DNA of 64,000 nucleotides, taken from assembly GCF_023100905.1 (NCBI RefSeq), contig NZ_CP064686.1, positions 7,280,001 through 7,344,000 of the forward strand, in the 5' to 3' direction. Below are positions 20,041-28,540 of this stretch, one piece after another. Source of the DNA: Bradyrhizobium sp. 4 (GTDB lineage: Bacteria; Pseudomonadota; Alphaproteobacteria; Rhizobiales; Xanthobacteraceae). Every line of letters begins with the position of its first letter. Position 1 is the stretch's first letter. The position numbers and the translations under genes were made by a program. Under the pieces are notes generated by a model. That model saw only the letters and a program-made list of their open reading frames with translations, was not told the DNA's origin and ran no database searches.

Positions 20041-20400
20041 ATGTACGATCATATCGGATTGCGCGTTGCCGACCTCGACACCGCCAAGCGCTTCTACACC
20101 GCGGTGCTGGCGCCGCTCGGCTATGTCCTGTGCTCGAGCGGCGATGGTTATGCCGGCTTCGGGCCGAAGGGCGAGCCGGCGCTGTGGCTGCACCTGAACA
20201 AGGGGCGCAAGGCGGATGGCGCGCATATCGCGTTTCGCGCTGGGGATCATGATTCGGTCAAGGCATTCCATAGCGAGGGCCTGAAGAGCGGCGGTCGCGA
20301 CAATGGCGGTGCCGGCCCGCGCAAGGATTACAGCCCGACTTACTACGCGGCGTTCTTGATCGATCCCGATGGTAACAATGTCGAGGCGGTCTGCACGTGA
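20041..20400 (+). CDS. VOC (glyoxalase/bleomycin-resistance fold) protein
   Basis: 119-residue single-unit VOC protein. It starts MYDHIGLRVADLDTAKRFY. Metal-ligand-type positions appear in HIGLRV, HIAFRAGD and DPDGNNVEAVC. ATG 20041 follows GGAG at 6 bases and is preferred to the upstream ATGs at 20011 and 20029. Substrate not recognised. Confidence 0.82.
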   Translation: MYDHIGLRVADLDTAKRFYTAVLAPLGYVLCSSGDGYAGFGPKGEPALWLHLNKGRKADGAHIAFRAGDHDSVKAFHSEGLKSGGRDNGGAGPRKDYSPTYYAAFLIDPDGNNVEAVCT

Positions 20401-20405
20401 GCTCG

Positions 20406-20499
20406 CTCCGTCATTGCGAGGAGCACTTGCGACGAAGCAATCCAGACTCAAACCGCGGAAACATCTCTGGATTGCTTCGCTGCGCTCGCAATGACGGAG
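20406..20499. repeat. BIME-like palindromic repeat, CGTCATTGCGAG family (copy 1)
   Basis: Outer arms CTCCGTCATTGCGAG and its complement flank GAAGCAATCCAG / CTGGATTGCTTCG. Further copies lie at 58028-58107 and 59600-59698. It fills the gap between the VOC and SRPBCC genes. Confidence 0.8.
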
Positions 20500-20536
20500 T
20501 CCTCGACCAAAATCCAACGCAACCAAGGACACCTTC

Positions 20537-20938
20537 ATGGCCTCCATCCACAACGACATTCCCCTCCCCGCCCCGGCTCACGACGTCTGGGATGCGGTTC
20601 GCGATTTCGGCGCGCTGCATCAGCGTCTGGCGCCGGGCTTCGTCACGGCCTGCACGCTCGACGGCGACGCGCGCATCGTCACCTTCGCCAACGGATCGGT
20701 GGCGCGCGAGGTGCTGGTCGATTGCGACGACGCCGGGCGGCGGCTGGTCTATGCGATCAACAACGTGCGTCTGAAGCATTACAGCGCCTCGGTGCAGGTG
20801 ATCGCCGAGGGCGAGGGAAGATGCCGCATGGTCTGGATCATCGACATGCTGCCGAACGAGCTCGCGCCCTATGTGCAGGGACAGACCAAGGACGCCGTCG
20901 CCGCCATACACCGAGCGTTTCCAGCCGCAGCTGCGTGA
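20537..20938 (+). CDS. SRPBCC-family (START/polyketide-cyclase fold) protein
   Basis: 133-residue protein of the SRPBCC hydrophobic-ligand fold. Typical features are the start HNDIPLPAPAHDVWDAVRDF, VTFANGSVAREVLVDCDD, and the end segment MVWIIDMLPNELAPYVQGQ. No catalytic role can be given. Located after the VOC gene with a repeat element between, so co-transcription is possible. Confidence 0.78.
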   Translation: MASIHNDIPLPAPAHDVWDAVRDFGALHQRLAPGFVTACTLDGDARIVTFANGSVAREVLVDCDDAGRRLVYAINNVRLKHYSASVQVIAEGEGRCRMVWIIDMLPNELAPYVQGQTKDAVAAIHRAFPAAAA

Positions 20939-21038
20939 TCTTTCTCACAGAGCCCAGCCCTCGTCCGCAATAACCATGGCGGCGTGCGTCCGGTTGGCTC
21001 CGCTCTCCCGGCGGCGCCCCGCACGCGAGGAGCAGGCC

Positions 21039-21548
21039 ATGAGAGGTGCGGACAAGGTGATCTGCCAGGCGGCCGCCGTGCTGCTGATGTTTTCGATTTC
21101 GAGCGGACCGGCAAAGGCCCAGTTCCTCGGCGGCGGAGGTGCCGGCGGCGAGGACATGATGACCCAGATGGCGCCGATGCTGGAGATGATGAAGGCCAAG
21201 ATGGGCAAGCGCCGCTTCGGCATGATGATGCAGACCATGGGCCCGATGATGAGCCGCATGATGGAGAATGGCGGTGGTGGTCTTGGTGGCATGATGCGCG
21301 GCGGCGGAATTGGCGGCCTCGGCGGCGGCAATCTCGGCGGCGGTTTCGGTGCGCCCAATTACGGCGGCTACGCCCCGATGGCCGGAGGCGGCTACATGCC
21401 GACGGGCATGGGCGGCATGGGCGGCGGCGATATCATGGGCATGCTCGGCGGCGCCGGCGGCGGCGACATGATGGCGATGATTCCGCAACTGATGCGGCTC
21501 GCCAATGTCGGCGGCAGTGGCGGCCATCGCCGCCACAGGCATCGCTAG
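21039..21548 (+). CDS. Exported Met/Gly-rich low-complexity protein
   Basis: 169-residue protein with a good signal peptide (AAAVLLMFSISSGPAKAQF). The mature part has a Met-rich stretch (MMTQMAPMLEMMKAKMG; MMMQTMGPMMSRMMENG), then Gly-rich runs with Met pairs (GGMGGMGGGDIMGMLGG) and a His/Arg tail GHRRHRHR. ATG 21039 is preceded by GAGGAG at good spacing. No domain was recognised. The Met and His content would suit copper or other soft-metal binding, but low complexity alone could explain it. Its TAG stop lies inside the same CTAG as the stop of the convergent MATE gene. Confidence 0.7.
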   Translation: MRGADKVICQAAAVLLMFSISSGPAKAQFLGGGGAGGEDMMTQMAPMLEMMKAKMGKRRFGMMMQTMGPMMSRMMENGGGGLGGMMRGGGIGGLGGGNLGGGFGAPNYGGYAPMAGGGYMPTGMGGMGGGDIMGMLGGAGGGDMMAMIPQLMRLANVGGSGGHRRHRHR

Positions 21549-22990
21549 TCCGCAGCGGCCGACAGAGCCGGCCTGATCGCAGGTTTGGTTTGGCGCGGTC
21601 CCCAGCGCGTCAGCACCACGCTGGAGCACGAGAGCAGGCCGAGCACGACCATCGAGCTCGCCGCCAGCCAGAAGAAGCTTTGCGCGGTGGCATCATGCGT
21701 CGACAGCCACCAGCCGACCGCCGAGATGTAGATCAGCCGCGCGGTCTGCGCCAGCACCGGTCCGATCACCTTGGCTGCGCCCTGCGACGAGAAATACATC
21801 GTCGAGGCGAGGCCGATGAAGGCGTAGAACGGCGCCACCGTCGACAAATATTGATGGCTGGTGGCGCGCACGGTCGCGCTGTCGGTGAAAATGTTGACCC
21901 AGAGATCGGGGAAGGCCGCGACCAGGCACGCCGGTGCACCGACGGCAACGAAGGCGCTCGCGGCCGCGATCCAGGCAATACGCCGGGCACGGGCGATGCG
22001 GCCGGCGCCGACCGCCATGCCGATCATCGGCACCGAGGCGATGCCGAACGAGAACGCGATCGAGGTCAGCAGGAATTCCAGCCGCGCACCGATGCCGTAG
22101 CCGGCGAGGATCGCGGTGCCGAATTTCGCAAGCATGTGAGTGAAGATCGAGATCGTCAGCACCGATTGCAGCGGCGAGAAGCAGGCGATGGCGCCGACCT
22201 TCAGGATGTCGAAAAACATCGCCCATTGGATGCGCAGCCCGCGCAGCTTCGGCGTCACGCGGGCGCGGCCGGAGAACAGGTACCAGCCCATCACACCGAT
22301 ATTCATGCAATAGGCAATCAGCGCGCCGGCGGCGACGCCGCGCATGCCGAATTGCGGCACCGGACCGAGGCCGAGACCGAGCGTGCCGCCGAGCACGATC
22401 TGCCAGGCCGCGGAATTGAGGATCAACAGCGACGGCAGCTTCATGTTGCCGGTGCCGCGCAAGACGCCGGCCATGGTGTTGAGCAGCCAGGGCAGCACGG
22501 CGCCGCCGAAAAACACCTGGGTGTAGGCGATCGCATGCGTCAACACGTCGCCGCGGCCGCCTAGCATTTCCAGAACCCGCGGCCCGAAGATCAGCATGCC
22601 CAGCATGAAGACAAGGCCGAAGCTGATGCCGATCAAGAGCGCGTGCGCGGCGAGCGTCCCGGCACGCTCGCGATCGCCGGCGCCGAGTGCCCGCGCGATG
22701 GCGGAGGCCACCGCGCCGCCCATCGCACCGCCCGACATGGTCATGGTCAGGATCACTGTCGGAAACACCAGCGCCATCGCGGCCAGCGCTTCCACGCCAA
22801 GGCGTCCGATATAGGAGGTCTCCGCAATCACTGTGCAGGTGCCGGCTGAAAGCGCGACGACGTTGGGCCAGGCCAGCCCGAGCAGCGTGCGCAGGATCGG
22901 CCCGTCGGTCAGTGCATTCTTCACCGGGGGTGGCGGCGGAGGTAGCGGTCGCTCTTGTTCATCGACCGGAATCTCGGCGATGTCGGACAT
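21545..22990 (-). CDS. MATE-family efflux transporter
   Basis: 481-residue inner-membrane protein with about 12 membrane segments in two related halves. Both halves carry MATE features (LLGLAWPNVVALSAGTC; VLRGTGNMKLPSLL; GIASVPMIGMAVGAGRIA). MATE pumps use a proton or sodium gradient to export cationic compounds. The N-terminus has a proline run (PPPPPPP) before the first helix. ATG 22990 begins MSDIAEIPVDEQ; upstream frame to 23062 has no family similarity. Confidence 0.87.
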   Translation of the reverse strand: MSDIAEIPVDEQERPLPPPPPPVKNALTDGPILRTLLGLAWPNVVALSAGTCTVIAETSYIGRLGVEALAAMALVFPTVILTMTMSGGAMGGAVASAIARALGAGDRERAGTLAAHALLIGISFGLVFMLGMLIFGPRVLEMLGGRGDVLTHAIAYTQVFFGGAVLPWLLNTMAGVLRGTGNMKLPSLLILNSAAWQIVLGGTLGLGLGPVPQFGMRGVAAGALIAYCMNIGVMGWYLFSGRARVTPKLRGLRIQWAMFFDILKVGAIACFSPLQSVLTISIFTHMLAKFGTAILAGYGIGARLEFLLTSIAFSFGIASVPMIGMAVGAGRIARARRIAWIAAASAFVAVGAPACLVAAFPDLWVNIFTDSATVRATSHQYLSTVAPFYAFIGLASTMYFSSQGAAKVIGPVLAQTARLIYISAVGWWLSTHDATAQSFFWLAASSMVVLGLLSCSSVVLTRWGPRQTKPAIRPALSAAAD

Positions 22991-23157
22991 GTCCTCTCCC
23001 GGGCGCGAGCGCCAGTTGCGGCGCGGCAATGACTGGGTGTGCCAATGAATTTGTTCGCGCAAAAGGCGCGGGGTTCAGCTTGTTAGCACGGCAATTGCCG
23101 ATTCCTTCTGCGCCTGATGCAGGCGTGCCCTGCGGCAGCGCATTTCGGTCGGTGACA

Positions 23158-24210
23158 TCAGCCGACCGTCCAGATCAGCGGCGGCCGGCCCCCCGCGGCC
23201 GGGCGCATGTGCACGCCGATGTGCCGCCCGCATCCGGCCGCGAGCCCTTCGAACAGCCCCGCCAGCACCTTGGCGCAAGCGGGGTGGCAATCGGCGACGC
23301 CGTCCATCAACTTCCAGCTCTGCTGACGGATTTCGAACGTGCCTTCGGATTGCGTTGTCTCAGCCACATCGTCCTGCGCGACAAACAGCGCGTTGAGGAA
23401 CGTCGCGAACTCGCCCGCACCGCCGCGGCCCATCGACAGCGCCGCAGCGATCTCGTCAAAATATTGCATCCCGATCAGCTTGCCCGTGAGGTGCAGGAGA
23501 TAGCCGGCATCCTCCGGGCCGAACAGCTGCACCATCACGGGCGCGGCGGTGCGCACATATTCCATCGCGTAGTTGCGATAGGCTTTTTCCAGTCGCGGTC
23601 TTGGCCAGCTTGCGACCGGCAATGCCGGAGCCGCGGCAGCATCGAACAGCGGCGCTTCGAGATGCCGCGCGAACACGAGGCGCTGGTCGAGCTCGAGGGG
23701 ATGGTCATATTGATAATAGTAGCCTTCGAGCCCGTCCTGGCCGTCGACGCTCTGCTTGGTGCAGACGAACCCCAATCTGGTATCGCCGAGCGCCACGCCG
23801 TTGTTGGCGTGCCAGCCGCGCAGCATCGCGCGCGAGACTTCGCCCGGCACGCCGCAGATGGCAGTGCCTTTCCAGATCCAGCGCGGTGGCGGATAGCGGA
23901 TCCAGGCTTTGCGGTCGCTCTCATACATGTATTCGACGTGCACGCCGCCGATCCAGTTCGAGAGGTAGTGATATTGCGCGGCGGCGACTGCTGGCGGCAG
24001 ATGGCTCAGCCCGAGCTTCTCCAGCCCCAGCAGGAAGCGCTCCTGCTGCTGGCGGCGGAACACGCGAAAGACGAACTCCGCGGCATCTGCCGTGCCGCGA
24101 CGCGTGACCACGGTGAGGATCAGGCCGGTGAAGTAGGCGTGATAGAGATCGGCAACCGCGCGCCAGCGTTTCCATTGAGCTTCCTGCGCGGGGTCTGATG
24201 CGGCGGTCAT
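23158..24210 (-). CDS. Conserved hypothetical protein, 350 aa
   Basis: Unrecognised soluble protein of 350 residues with a codon pattern like its neighbours, so a real gene. Distinctive segments are FVFRVFRRQQQERFLLGLEK, NWIGGVHVEYMYESDRKAW, and a C-terminal Cys/His cluster CHPACAKVLAGLFEGLAAGC. No signal peptide or membrane segment. The C-terminal half loosely recalls L-2-amino-thiazoline-4-carboxylate hydrolase-type proteins, but this is too weak to name it. Confidence 0.65.
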   Translation of the reverse strand: MTAASDPAQEAQWKRWRAVADLYHAYFTGLILTVVTRRGTADAAEFVFRVFRRQQQERFLLGLEKLGLSHLPPAVAAAQYHYLSNWIGGVHVEYMYESDRKAWIRYPPPRWIWKGTAICGVPGEVSRAMLRGWHANNGVALGDTRLGFVCTKQSVDGQDGLEGYYYQYDHPLELDQRLVFARHLEAPLFDAAAAPALPVASWPRPRLEKAYRNYAMEYVRTAAPVMVQLFGPEDAGYLLHLTGKLIGMQYFDEIAAALSMGRGGAGEFATFLNALFVAQDDVAETTQSEGTFEIRQQSWKLMDGVADCHPACAKVLAGLFEGLAAGCGRHIGVHMRPAAGGRPPLIWTVG

Positions 24211-24333
24211 GTTCGCTCCCGATCGTTGTTTTGATCGAGTGTGTCACTGCAGCCGTCGACGGACAAGCTGAGCCGCATGCAGGGCGCCCTGCACGGCGGC
24301 TCGCCAATTCCGCATCACGAATTTTGCGCAGGT

Positions 24334-24744
24334 TTAAATTCGCGCAGCCTTGGCGGCACGCTCGCGCTCGAAGCGCTCGGTCACGTCGCGCGCCATCGCC
24401 ACCGATCCCTGCACCACTCCAGCGGCGTCCCGCACCAGCGCAAAGGTCATCTCGATGTAGAGCTTGCGTCCGTCCTTGTGCAGCGCGCGGGTCAGTGTCG
24501 GTTTGCCCGCAAGCTTCATCGCGCCGCTGGCAAGCGCGGCCTCAAAACCCTTCCAGTGCGCGGCGCGCAGATGTTCGGGAATGATCAGGTCGAGATTCTG
24601 GCCCAGCGCTTCGTCCGCGGAGAAGCCGAACAGTGCGGACGATGCGCGATTCCAGCGCATGATGGTGCCGGAGCGATCCGAATAGATCAGCGCATCGGCG
24701 ACGTCGTCGAGGATGTATGCGTCGAGTTGGGATGGATTGGTCAT
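24334..24744 (-). CDS. Single PAS-domain protein
   Basis: 136-residue protein that is one PAS domain with its C-terminal cap (AYILDDVADALIYSDRSGTI; GSVAMARDVTERFERERAAK). There is no kinase, cyclase or chemotaxis output. ATG 24744 begins MTNPSQLDAY; the extra upstream frame overlaps a repeat element and is not used. It may act as a partner sensor; ligand unknown. Confidence 0.8.
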   Translation of the reverse strand: MTNPSQLDAYILDDVADALIYSDRSGTIMRWNRASSALFGFSADEALGQNLDLIIPEHLRAAHWKGFEAALASGAMKLAGKPTLTRALHKDGRKLYIEMTFALVRDAAGVVQGSVAMARDVTERFERERAAKAARI

Positions 24745-24754
24745 GTCAGCACCT

Positions 24755-24842
24755 GGTGGCCCGGATGGAGCACAGCGTAAGCCGGGATCGTGCCACAAGT
24801 GAGACTTTCCCGGATGACGCTTGCGCTCCATCCGGGCGACGG
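24755..24842. repeat. Palindromic repeat element, GGCCCGGATGGAGC family
   Basis: Imperfect inverted repeat with outer arms GCCCGGATGGAGC and GCTCCATCCGGGC, filling the gap between the PAS gene and dcd. No gene overlaps the arms. Confidence 0.6.
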
Positions 24843-24849
24843 GTGATCG

Positions 24850-25986
24850 CTACACCCGGAAATGCTTGCTCAGCTTCAGGCCCTGCGCCTGGTAGTTGGA
24901 GCCGATGCGCTGGCCGTACATCGCGTCGGGACGGGCCAGCATCTTCTCGTAGACGAGGCGGCCGACGATCTGGCCGTGCTCGAGGATGAACGGCACCTCG
25001 CGCGAGCGCACTTCGAGCACGGCGCGCGACCCCAACCCGCCGGCGCCGGCATAACCGAAGCCGGGATCGAAGAATCCGGCATAATGCACGCGGAACTCAC
25101 CGACCAACGGATCGAACGGCACCATCTCCGCGGCGTAATCGGGCGGCACCTGCACGGCCTCTTTCGACGCGAGGATATAGAACTCGCCGGGATCGAGGAT
25201 CAGGCTGCCGTCGGGGCGGGCCGAGATCGGCTCCCAGAACTCCTCGACGGAATAGCCAGCGCGGCGATCGACGTCGATAACGCCGGTGTGGCGCTTGGCG
25301 CGGTAGCCGACGAAGCCACCGCTCTTTTCGCCGGAAAGATCAACCGAGACGGCGACGCCGCCGGTGAGATCGGCATCGTCGATATCGACGAGACGCTCGG
25401 TCGCATGCAGCGCCTCAAGGTCGTCGATGTTGAGGATGGCATCGCCGGTGCGGAAGCGCACCTGGCTCAGGCGCGAGCCCTCGCTGACCAGCACCGGGAA
25501 CGTCTTCGGACTGATCTCGGCATAGAGCGGACCGTGATAGCCGGCACCAATCATGTCGAAGCGGCGGGTGCCGTCGGCGATCACGCGGGTGAAGACGTCG
25601 AGCCGGCCGGTCGAGCTTTTCGGGTTGGCGGCCGCGACGATCTCCGGCGGCAGCGCGAGGCTTTCGAGCAGCGGCACGATGTAGACGCAGTTGGTCTCCA
25701 GCACGGCGCCGTCGGCGAGGCTGAACTCGTGCAGCTTCAACTCGTCGATGCGCTCGGCGACAGTGGCGCCGGGACCGGGCAGGAAGCTGGCGCGAACGCG
25801 ATAGGCGATGTCGCCGAGGCGCAAATCGAGGCTCGCCGGCTGGATCTGGCTTTCGACGAAGTCGTAAGCGGGCAGGATGAGACCGCCCTCCGCCATCGCC
25901 GCGATCATGCGGTCGGGCAGGATACCATTGGCGTCGGCGGCGACCGTGAACGTCAACCCGGGGTCCTCATCAGGGATCAAACACAT
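24850..25986 (-). CDS. dcd: 2'-deoxycytidine 5'-triphosphate deaminase (long alphaproteobacterial form)
   Basis: 378-residue member of the dCTP deaminase/dUTPase superfamily, which supplies dUTP for thymidylate synthesis. Signatures of the trimeric Dcd fold appear in the first half (QPASLDLRLGDIAYRVRASF; NPKSSTGRLDVFTRVI; EGSRLSQVRFRTGD). A second related half follows (GYSVEEFWEPI; DPGFGYAGAGGLGSRAVLEV). E. coli Dcd is only about 190 residues, so this is the duplicated form. Divergent from metZ. Confidence 0.85.
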   Translation of the reverse strand: MCLIPDEDPGLTFTVAADANGILPDRMIAAMAEGGLILPAYDFVESQIQPASLDLRLGDIAYRVRASFLPGPGATVAERIDELKLHEFSLADGAVLETNCVYIVPLLESLALPPEIVAAANPKSSTGRLDVFTRVIADGTRRFDMIGAGYHGPLYAEISPKTFPVLVSEGSRLSQVRFRTGDAILNIDDLEALHATERLVDIDDADLTGGVAVSVDLSGEKSGGFVGYRAKRHTGVIDVDRRAGYSVEEFWEPISARPDGSLILDPGEFYILASKEAVQVPPDYAAEMVPFDPLVGEFRVHYAGFFDPGFGYAGAGGLGSRAVLEVRSREVPFILEHGQIVGRLVYEKMLARPDAMYGQRIGSNYQAQGLKLSKHFRV

Positions 25987-26072
25987 CCCGACATGCGGGA
26001 AATATGAGCGTTTTACGGCTATCCGATGGACGTCTTGACGGAAAGGGCATTGCGGAATATGAGCATGACTTA

Positions 26073-26136
26073 TCCCGTGGTGATTTGAGCCGGCCGGCTT
26101 GCAGCCACGTTAAATAAGTCGCTAAACAGGCCGGGG
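26073..26136 (+). promoter_or_regulatory. SAM-II riboswitch upstream of metZ
   Basis: Matches the compact SAM-II pseudoknot. P1 is CGTGG (26076-26080) with CCACG (26105-26109). The loop carries the conserved TGATTTGAG and TTGCAG. Then come TTAAATAAG and GCTAAA (26121-26126). The pseudoknot pairs CCGGCC (26090-26095) with GGCCGG (26129-26134). SAM-II motifs before methionine genes are known in alphaproteobacteria. It should bind S-adenosylmethionine and lower metZ expression. Confidence 0.9.
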
Positions 26137-26148
26137 ACCTCTGTGATC

Positions 26149-26182
26149 CCGGCCCGTGGAGATATTCCAGGCCGGTTTTTTT
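26149..26182 (+). terminator. Intrinsic terminator/attenuator controlled by the SAM-II riboswitch
   Basis: CCGGCC (26149-26154) pairs with GGCCGG (26170-26175), extended inside by TGGA / TCCA around loop GATAT, and followed by seven T residues (26176-26182). The 5' arm can instead pair with GGCCGGG at 26129-26135, the riboswitch pseudoknot strand, which would form an antiterminator. Confidence 0.85.
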
Positions 26183-26203
26183 GTGACCATTTTCGATGGT
26201 CAC
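26183..26203 (+). promoter_or_regulatory. Hairpin just before the metZ ribosome-binding site
   Basis: Perfect 8-bp inverted repeat GTGACCAT / ATGGTCAC with a 5-base loop, starting at the end of the terminator T-run and ending a few bases before AGGAGG of metZ. It may insulate the ribosome-binding site from the riboswitch, which is inference. Confidence 0.6.
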
Positions 26204-26216
26204 TTCAGGAGGTCCT

Positions 26217-27413
26217 ATGTCGAAGTCCCCGGCGTCCACCGCGTCCTACCGTCCCGAAACCCGCCTGGTCCATTCCGGCACCCTGCGCTCGCAATATGGC
26301 GAGACGTCGGAGTCGCTGTTCCTGACCCAAGGCTACGTCTACAACAGCGCCGAGGAGTGCGAGGCGCGGTTCAAGGGCGAGGACCCCGGCTTCATCTATT
26401 CACGCTACTCCAATCCGACCATCTCGATGTTCGAGCGGCGCATGATCGAGCTCGAAGGCGCCGAAGCGGCACGTTCGGCGGCGACCGGCATGGCCGCGGT
26501 GACGACCGCGATCCTGGCGCCGCTCAAGGCCGGCGATCACGTCGTGGCCTCGCGCGCGCTGTTCGGCTCGTGTCTCTACGTCGTGCAGGATTTGCTGCCG
26601 CGCTACGGCATCGAGACCACGCTGGTCGACGGCCTCGATCTCGACCAGTGGCAGCGCGCCATGAAGCCGAACACCAAGACGTTTTTCCTGGAGAGCCCGA
26701 CCAACCCGACGCTGGATGTACTCGACATTCCCGGCATCGCAGAGATCGCGCACAGCGGCGGCGCGCGGCTCGTCGTCGACAACGTGTTCGCCACTCCGAT
26801 CTGGCAGAGCCCGCTCGCGCTCGGCGCCGACGTGGTGGTCTATTCCGCGACCAAGCACATCGATGGCCAGGGCCGCTGTCTCGGCGGCATCATCCTGTCC
26901 TCGGAAGCGTTCATCGCCGAGCACATCCACAATTTCATGCGCCAGACCGGCCCGTCGATCTCGCCGTTCAACGCCTGGGTTCTGCTCAAGGGCCTGGAGA
27001 CGCTCGCCGTGCGCGTGCGCGCGCAGACCGAGACGGCGGCGCGCATCGCAGACGTGCTGGCGAGCCATCCGAAGATTTCACGGCTGGTGTTTCCCGGCCG
27101 CGCCGATCATCCGCAGGCCGCATTGGTGAAGAAGCAGATGCGCGGCGGCTCGACGCTGGTCGGCCTCGAGGTCAAGGGCGGCAAGCAGGCGGCATTCCGC
27201 GTGCTCAACGAGCTCAAGCTCGCCAAGATCTCGAACAACCTCGGCGACGCCAAGAGCCTCGTCACGCATCCGGCAACGACGACGCATCAGCGCCTCAAGC
27301 CGGAGGACCGCGCCGCGCTCGGCATCAGCGAGGGCTTCATCCGCTTCTCGGCGGGGCTTGAGCATGCGGACGATCTGATCGAGGATCTGACCGCGGCGCT
27401 GGAGAAGGCGTAG
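26217..27413 (+). CDS. metZ: O-succinylhomoserine sulfhydrylase
   Basis: 398-residue PLP enzyme of the Cys/Met metabolism family, making homocysteine directly from O-succinylhomoserine and sulfide. PLP-related motifs are SRYSNPTISMFERRMIELEG, ESPTNPTLDVLDIPGIAEIA, and the lysine site YSATKHIDGQGRCLGG. The C-terminal signature NLGDAKSLVTHPATTTHQRL is present. ATG 26217 follows AGGAGG by 4 bases. The SAM-II riboswitch upstream confirms a methionine-biosynthesis role. Confidence 0.93.
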   Translation: MSKSPASTASYRPETRLVHSGTLRSQYGETSESLFLTQGYVYNSAEECEARFKGEDPGFIYSRYSNPTISMFERRMIELEGAEAARSAATGMAAVTTAILAPLKAGDHVVASRALFGSCLYVVQDLLPRYGIETTLVDGLDLDQWQRAMKPNTKTFFLESPTNPTLDVLDIPGIAEIAHSGGARLVVDNVFATPIWQSPLALGADVVVYSATKHIDGQGRCLGGIILSSEAFIAEHIHNFMRQTGPSISPFNAWVLLKGLETLAVRVRAQTETAARIADVLASHPKISRLVFPGRADHPQAALVKKQMRGGSTLVGLEVKGGKQAAFRVLNELKLAKISNNLGDAKSLVTHPATTTHQRLKPEDRAALGISEGFIRFSAGLEHADDLIEDLTAALEKA

Positions 27414-27426
27414 CCACGCATCGACA

Positions 27427-27524
27427 TCGTGGGGTGGTCAAAGCGAAGCGTGCCCACCATTCACGATGGCAGCGCCGATGGATGGTGGGCACGGCGCGCG
27501 AAGAGCGCGCCTTCGCCCACCCTA
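27427..27524. repeat. Palindromic repeat element, GTGCCCACCAT family
   Basis: Contains CGTGCCCACCAT and the complement ATGGTGGGCACG about 35 bases apart, with outer GGGTGGTC / GCCCACCC arms and a GCGCGC-rich middle. It lies in the convergent gap after metZ and before the SGNH gene end. Confidence 0.6.
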
Positions 27525-27535
27525 CGCACCGATGC

Positions 27536-28528
27536 TCACATCGGCCGATAGGTCCGCACGTCCGCGGGCACGTTGACGCCGAGCTTGATCTGGCCGACAG
27601 AGCGGATGATGTCGTCGCCGAGGAGCTGGGCGAAGCAGGCGTAGCCCCAATCGTTCATGTGCAGGCCGTCGGCGATCACGAAGCTCTCGACCGGAATCGA
27701 CTGCTTCTCGTGCCAGTCGCGCATCACCTCGAAGCGCGGGAAGATGCCGACATGACGAAGCTCGGCGACCTTGCCGAGCAACTTCACCATCTTGCCGGCG
27801 CTGTCCGCGCGCTGGTTGACGGCGGGCGAATATTGCGGATCGACCAGCACGACGTCGGTGCCGCCGGCAGCCTGGATGCGGCTGATGCCGTCCTCGACCA
27901 GTTTGGCGGTATCGCCGGGATCGAGATTGCGCAGCACGGCATTGGTGCCGACCTGCCAGATCACCAGATCCGGATGCACGTCGATCACCTCTTTCTGGAG
28001 GCGCTTCATCATCTCGGGTGCGTCCTCGCCGCCGACGCCGGCATTGACGACGGTGATGTCGGCAGTCGGATAGTGCCGGTGCAGCTGCGCGGCAAGGCGA
28101 TTGGGATAGTTGAACTCCGGCGAGCTCGCGCCGAATCCCGCGGTCGACGACGAGCCGAATGCGACGATGACCACGGGCTGGCCGGCGACGAGCTTGCCCG
28201 CGACATGCGGCAGCGAGCCCATTGCCTTCGCGCCGCCCTTCGGCGACAGGCAGGGGACGCGGCTGAAGACGTCGCCGGCGGATTTCGCGACCTGCTTCAC
28301 CTTGTCGATGGCGCGCGCCGTGATGCCGCGCTGGTCGGGGGACGTCGCTGCGACGGTGGTCTGGGACGGTGAAGCGGGAGCCGGATCAGCCGATTGCTGC
28401 GGGGCCGGTGTTGCCTGCGCGGCCTGCGTCTGCGCGCGCGACTGCGAGGCCGGACTCAGCAACAGCAGCACCGCTGCTGCGGGCACAGCCAGCCATGCCG
28501 TCAGGCAAAAAGGGCGGAGAGAACTCAT
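27536..28528 (-). CDS. Exported SGNH/GDSL-family hydrolase
   Basis: 330-residue exported protein. The signal peptide is near the N-terminus (WLAVPAAAVLLLLSPASQSR), followed by a Pro/Ala/Gln-rich linker. The SGNH blocks are intact: block I AFGSSSTAGFGASS with the nucleophile Ser, block II-type NAGVGGEDAPEM, block III QVGTNAVLRN, and the terminal DGLHMNDWG with Asp and His. It probably removes or transfers an acyl group on a periplasmic glycan. It follows a second SGNH protein by 12 bases in the opgC operon. Confidence 0.85.
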   Translation of the reverse strand: MSSLRPFCLTAWLAVPAAAVLLLLSPASQSRAQTQAAQATPAPQQSADPAPASPSQTTVAATSPDQRGITARAIDKVKQVAKSAGDVFSRVPCLSPKGGAKAMGSLPHVAGKLVAGQPVVIVAFGSSSTAGFGASSPEFNYPNRLAAQLHRHYPTADITVVNAGVGGEDAPEMMKRLQKEVIDVHPDLVIWQVGTNAVLRNLDPGDTAKLVEDGISRIQAAGGTDVVLVDPQYSPAVNQRADSAGKMVKLLGKVAELRHVGIFPRFEVMRDWHEKQSIPVESFVIADGLHMNDWGYACFAQLLGDDIIRSVGQIKLGVNVPADVRTYRPM

Positions 28529-28540
28529 TAACGCTAGACC

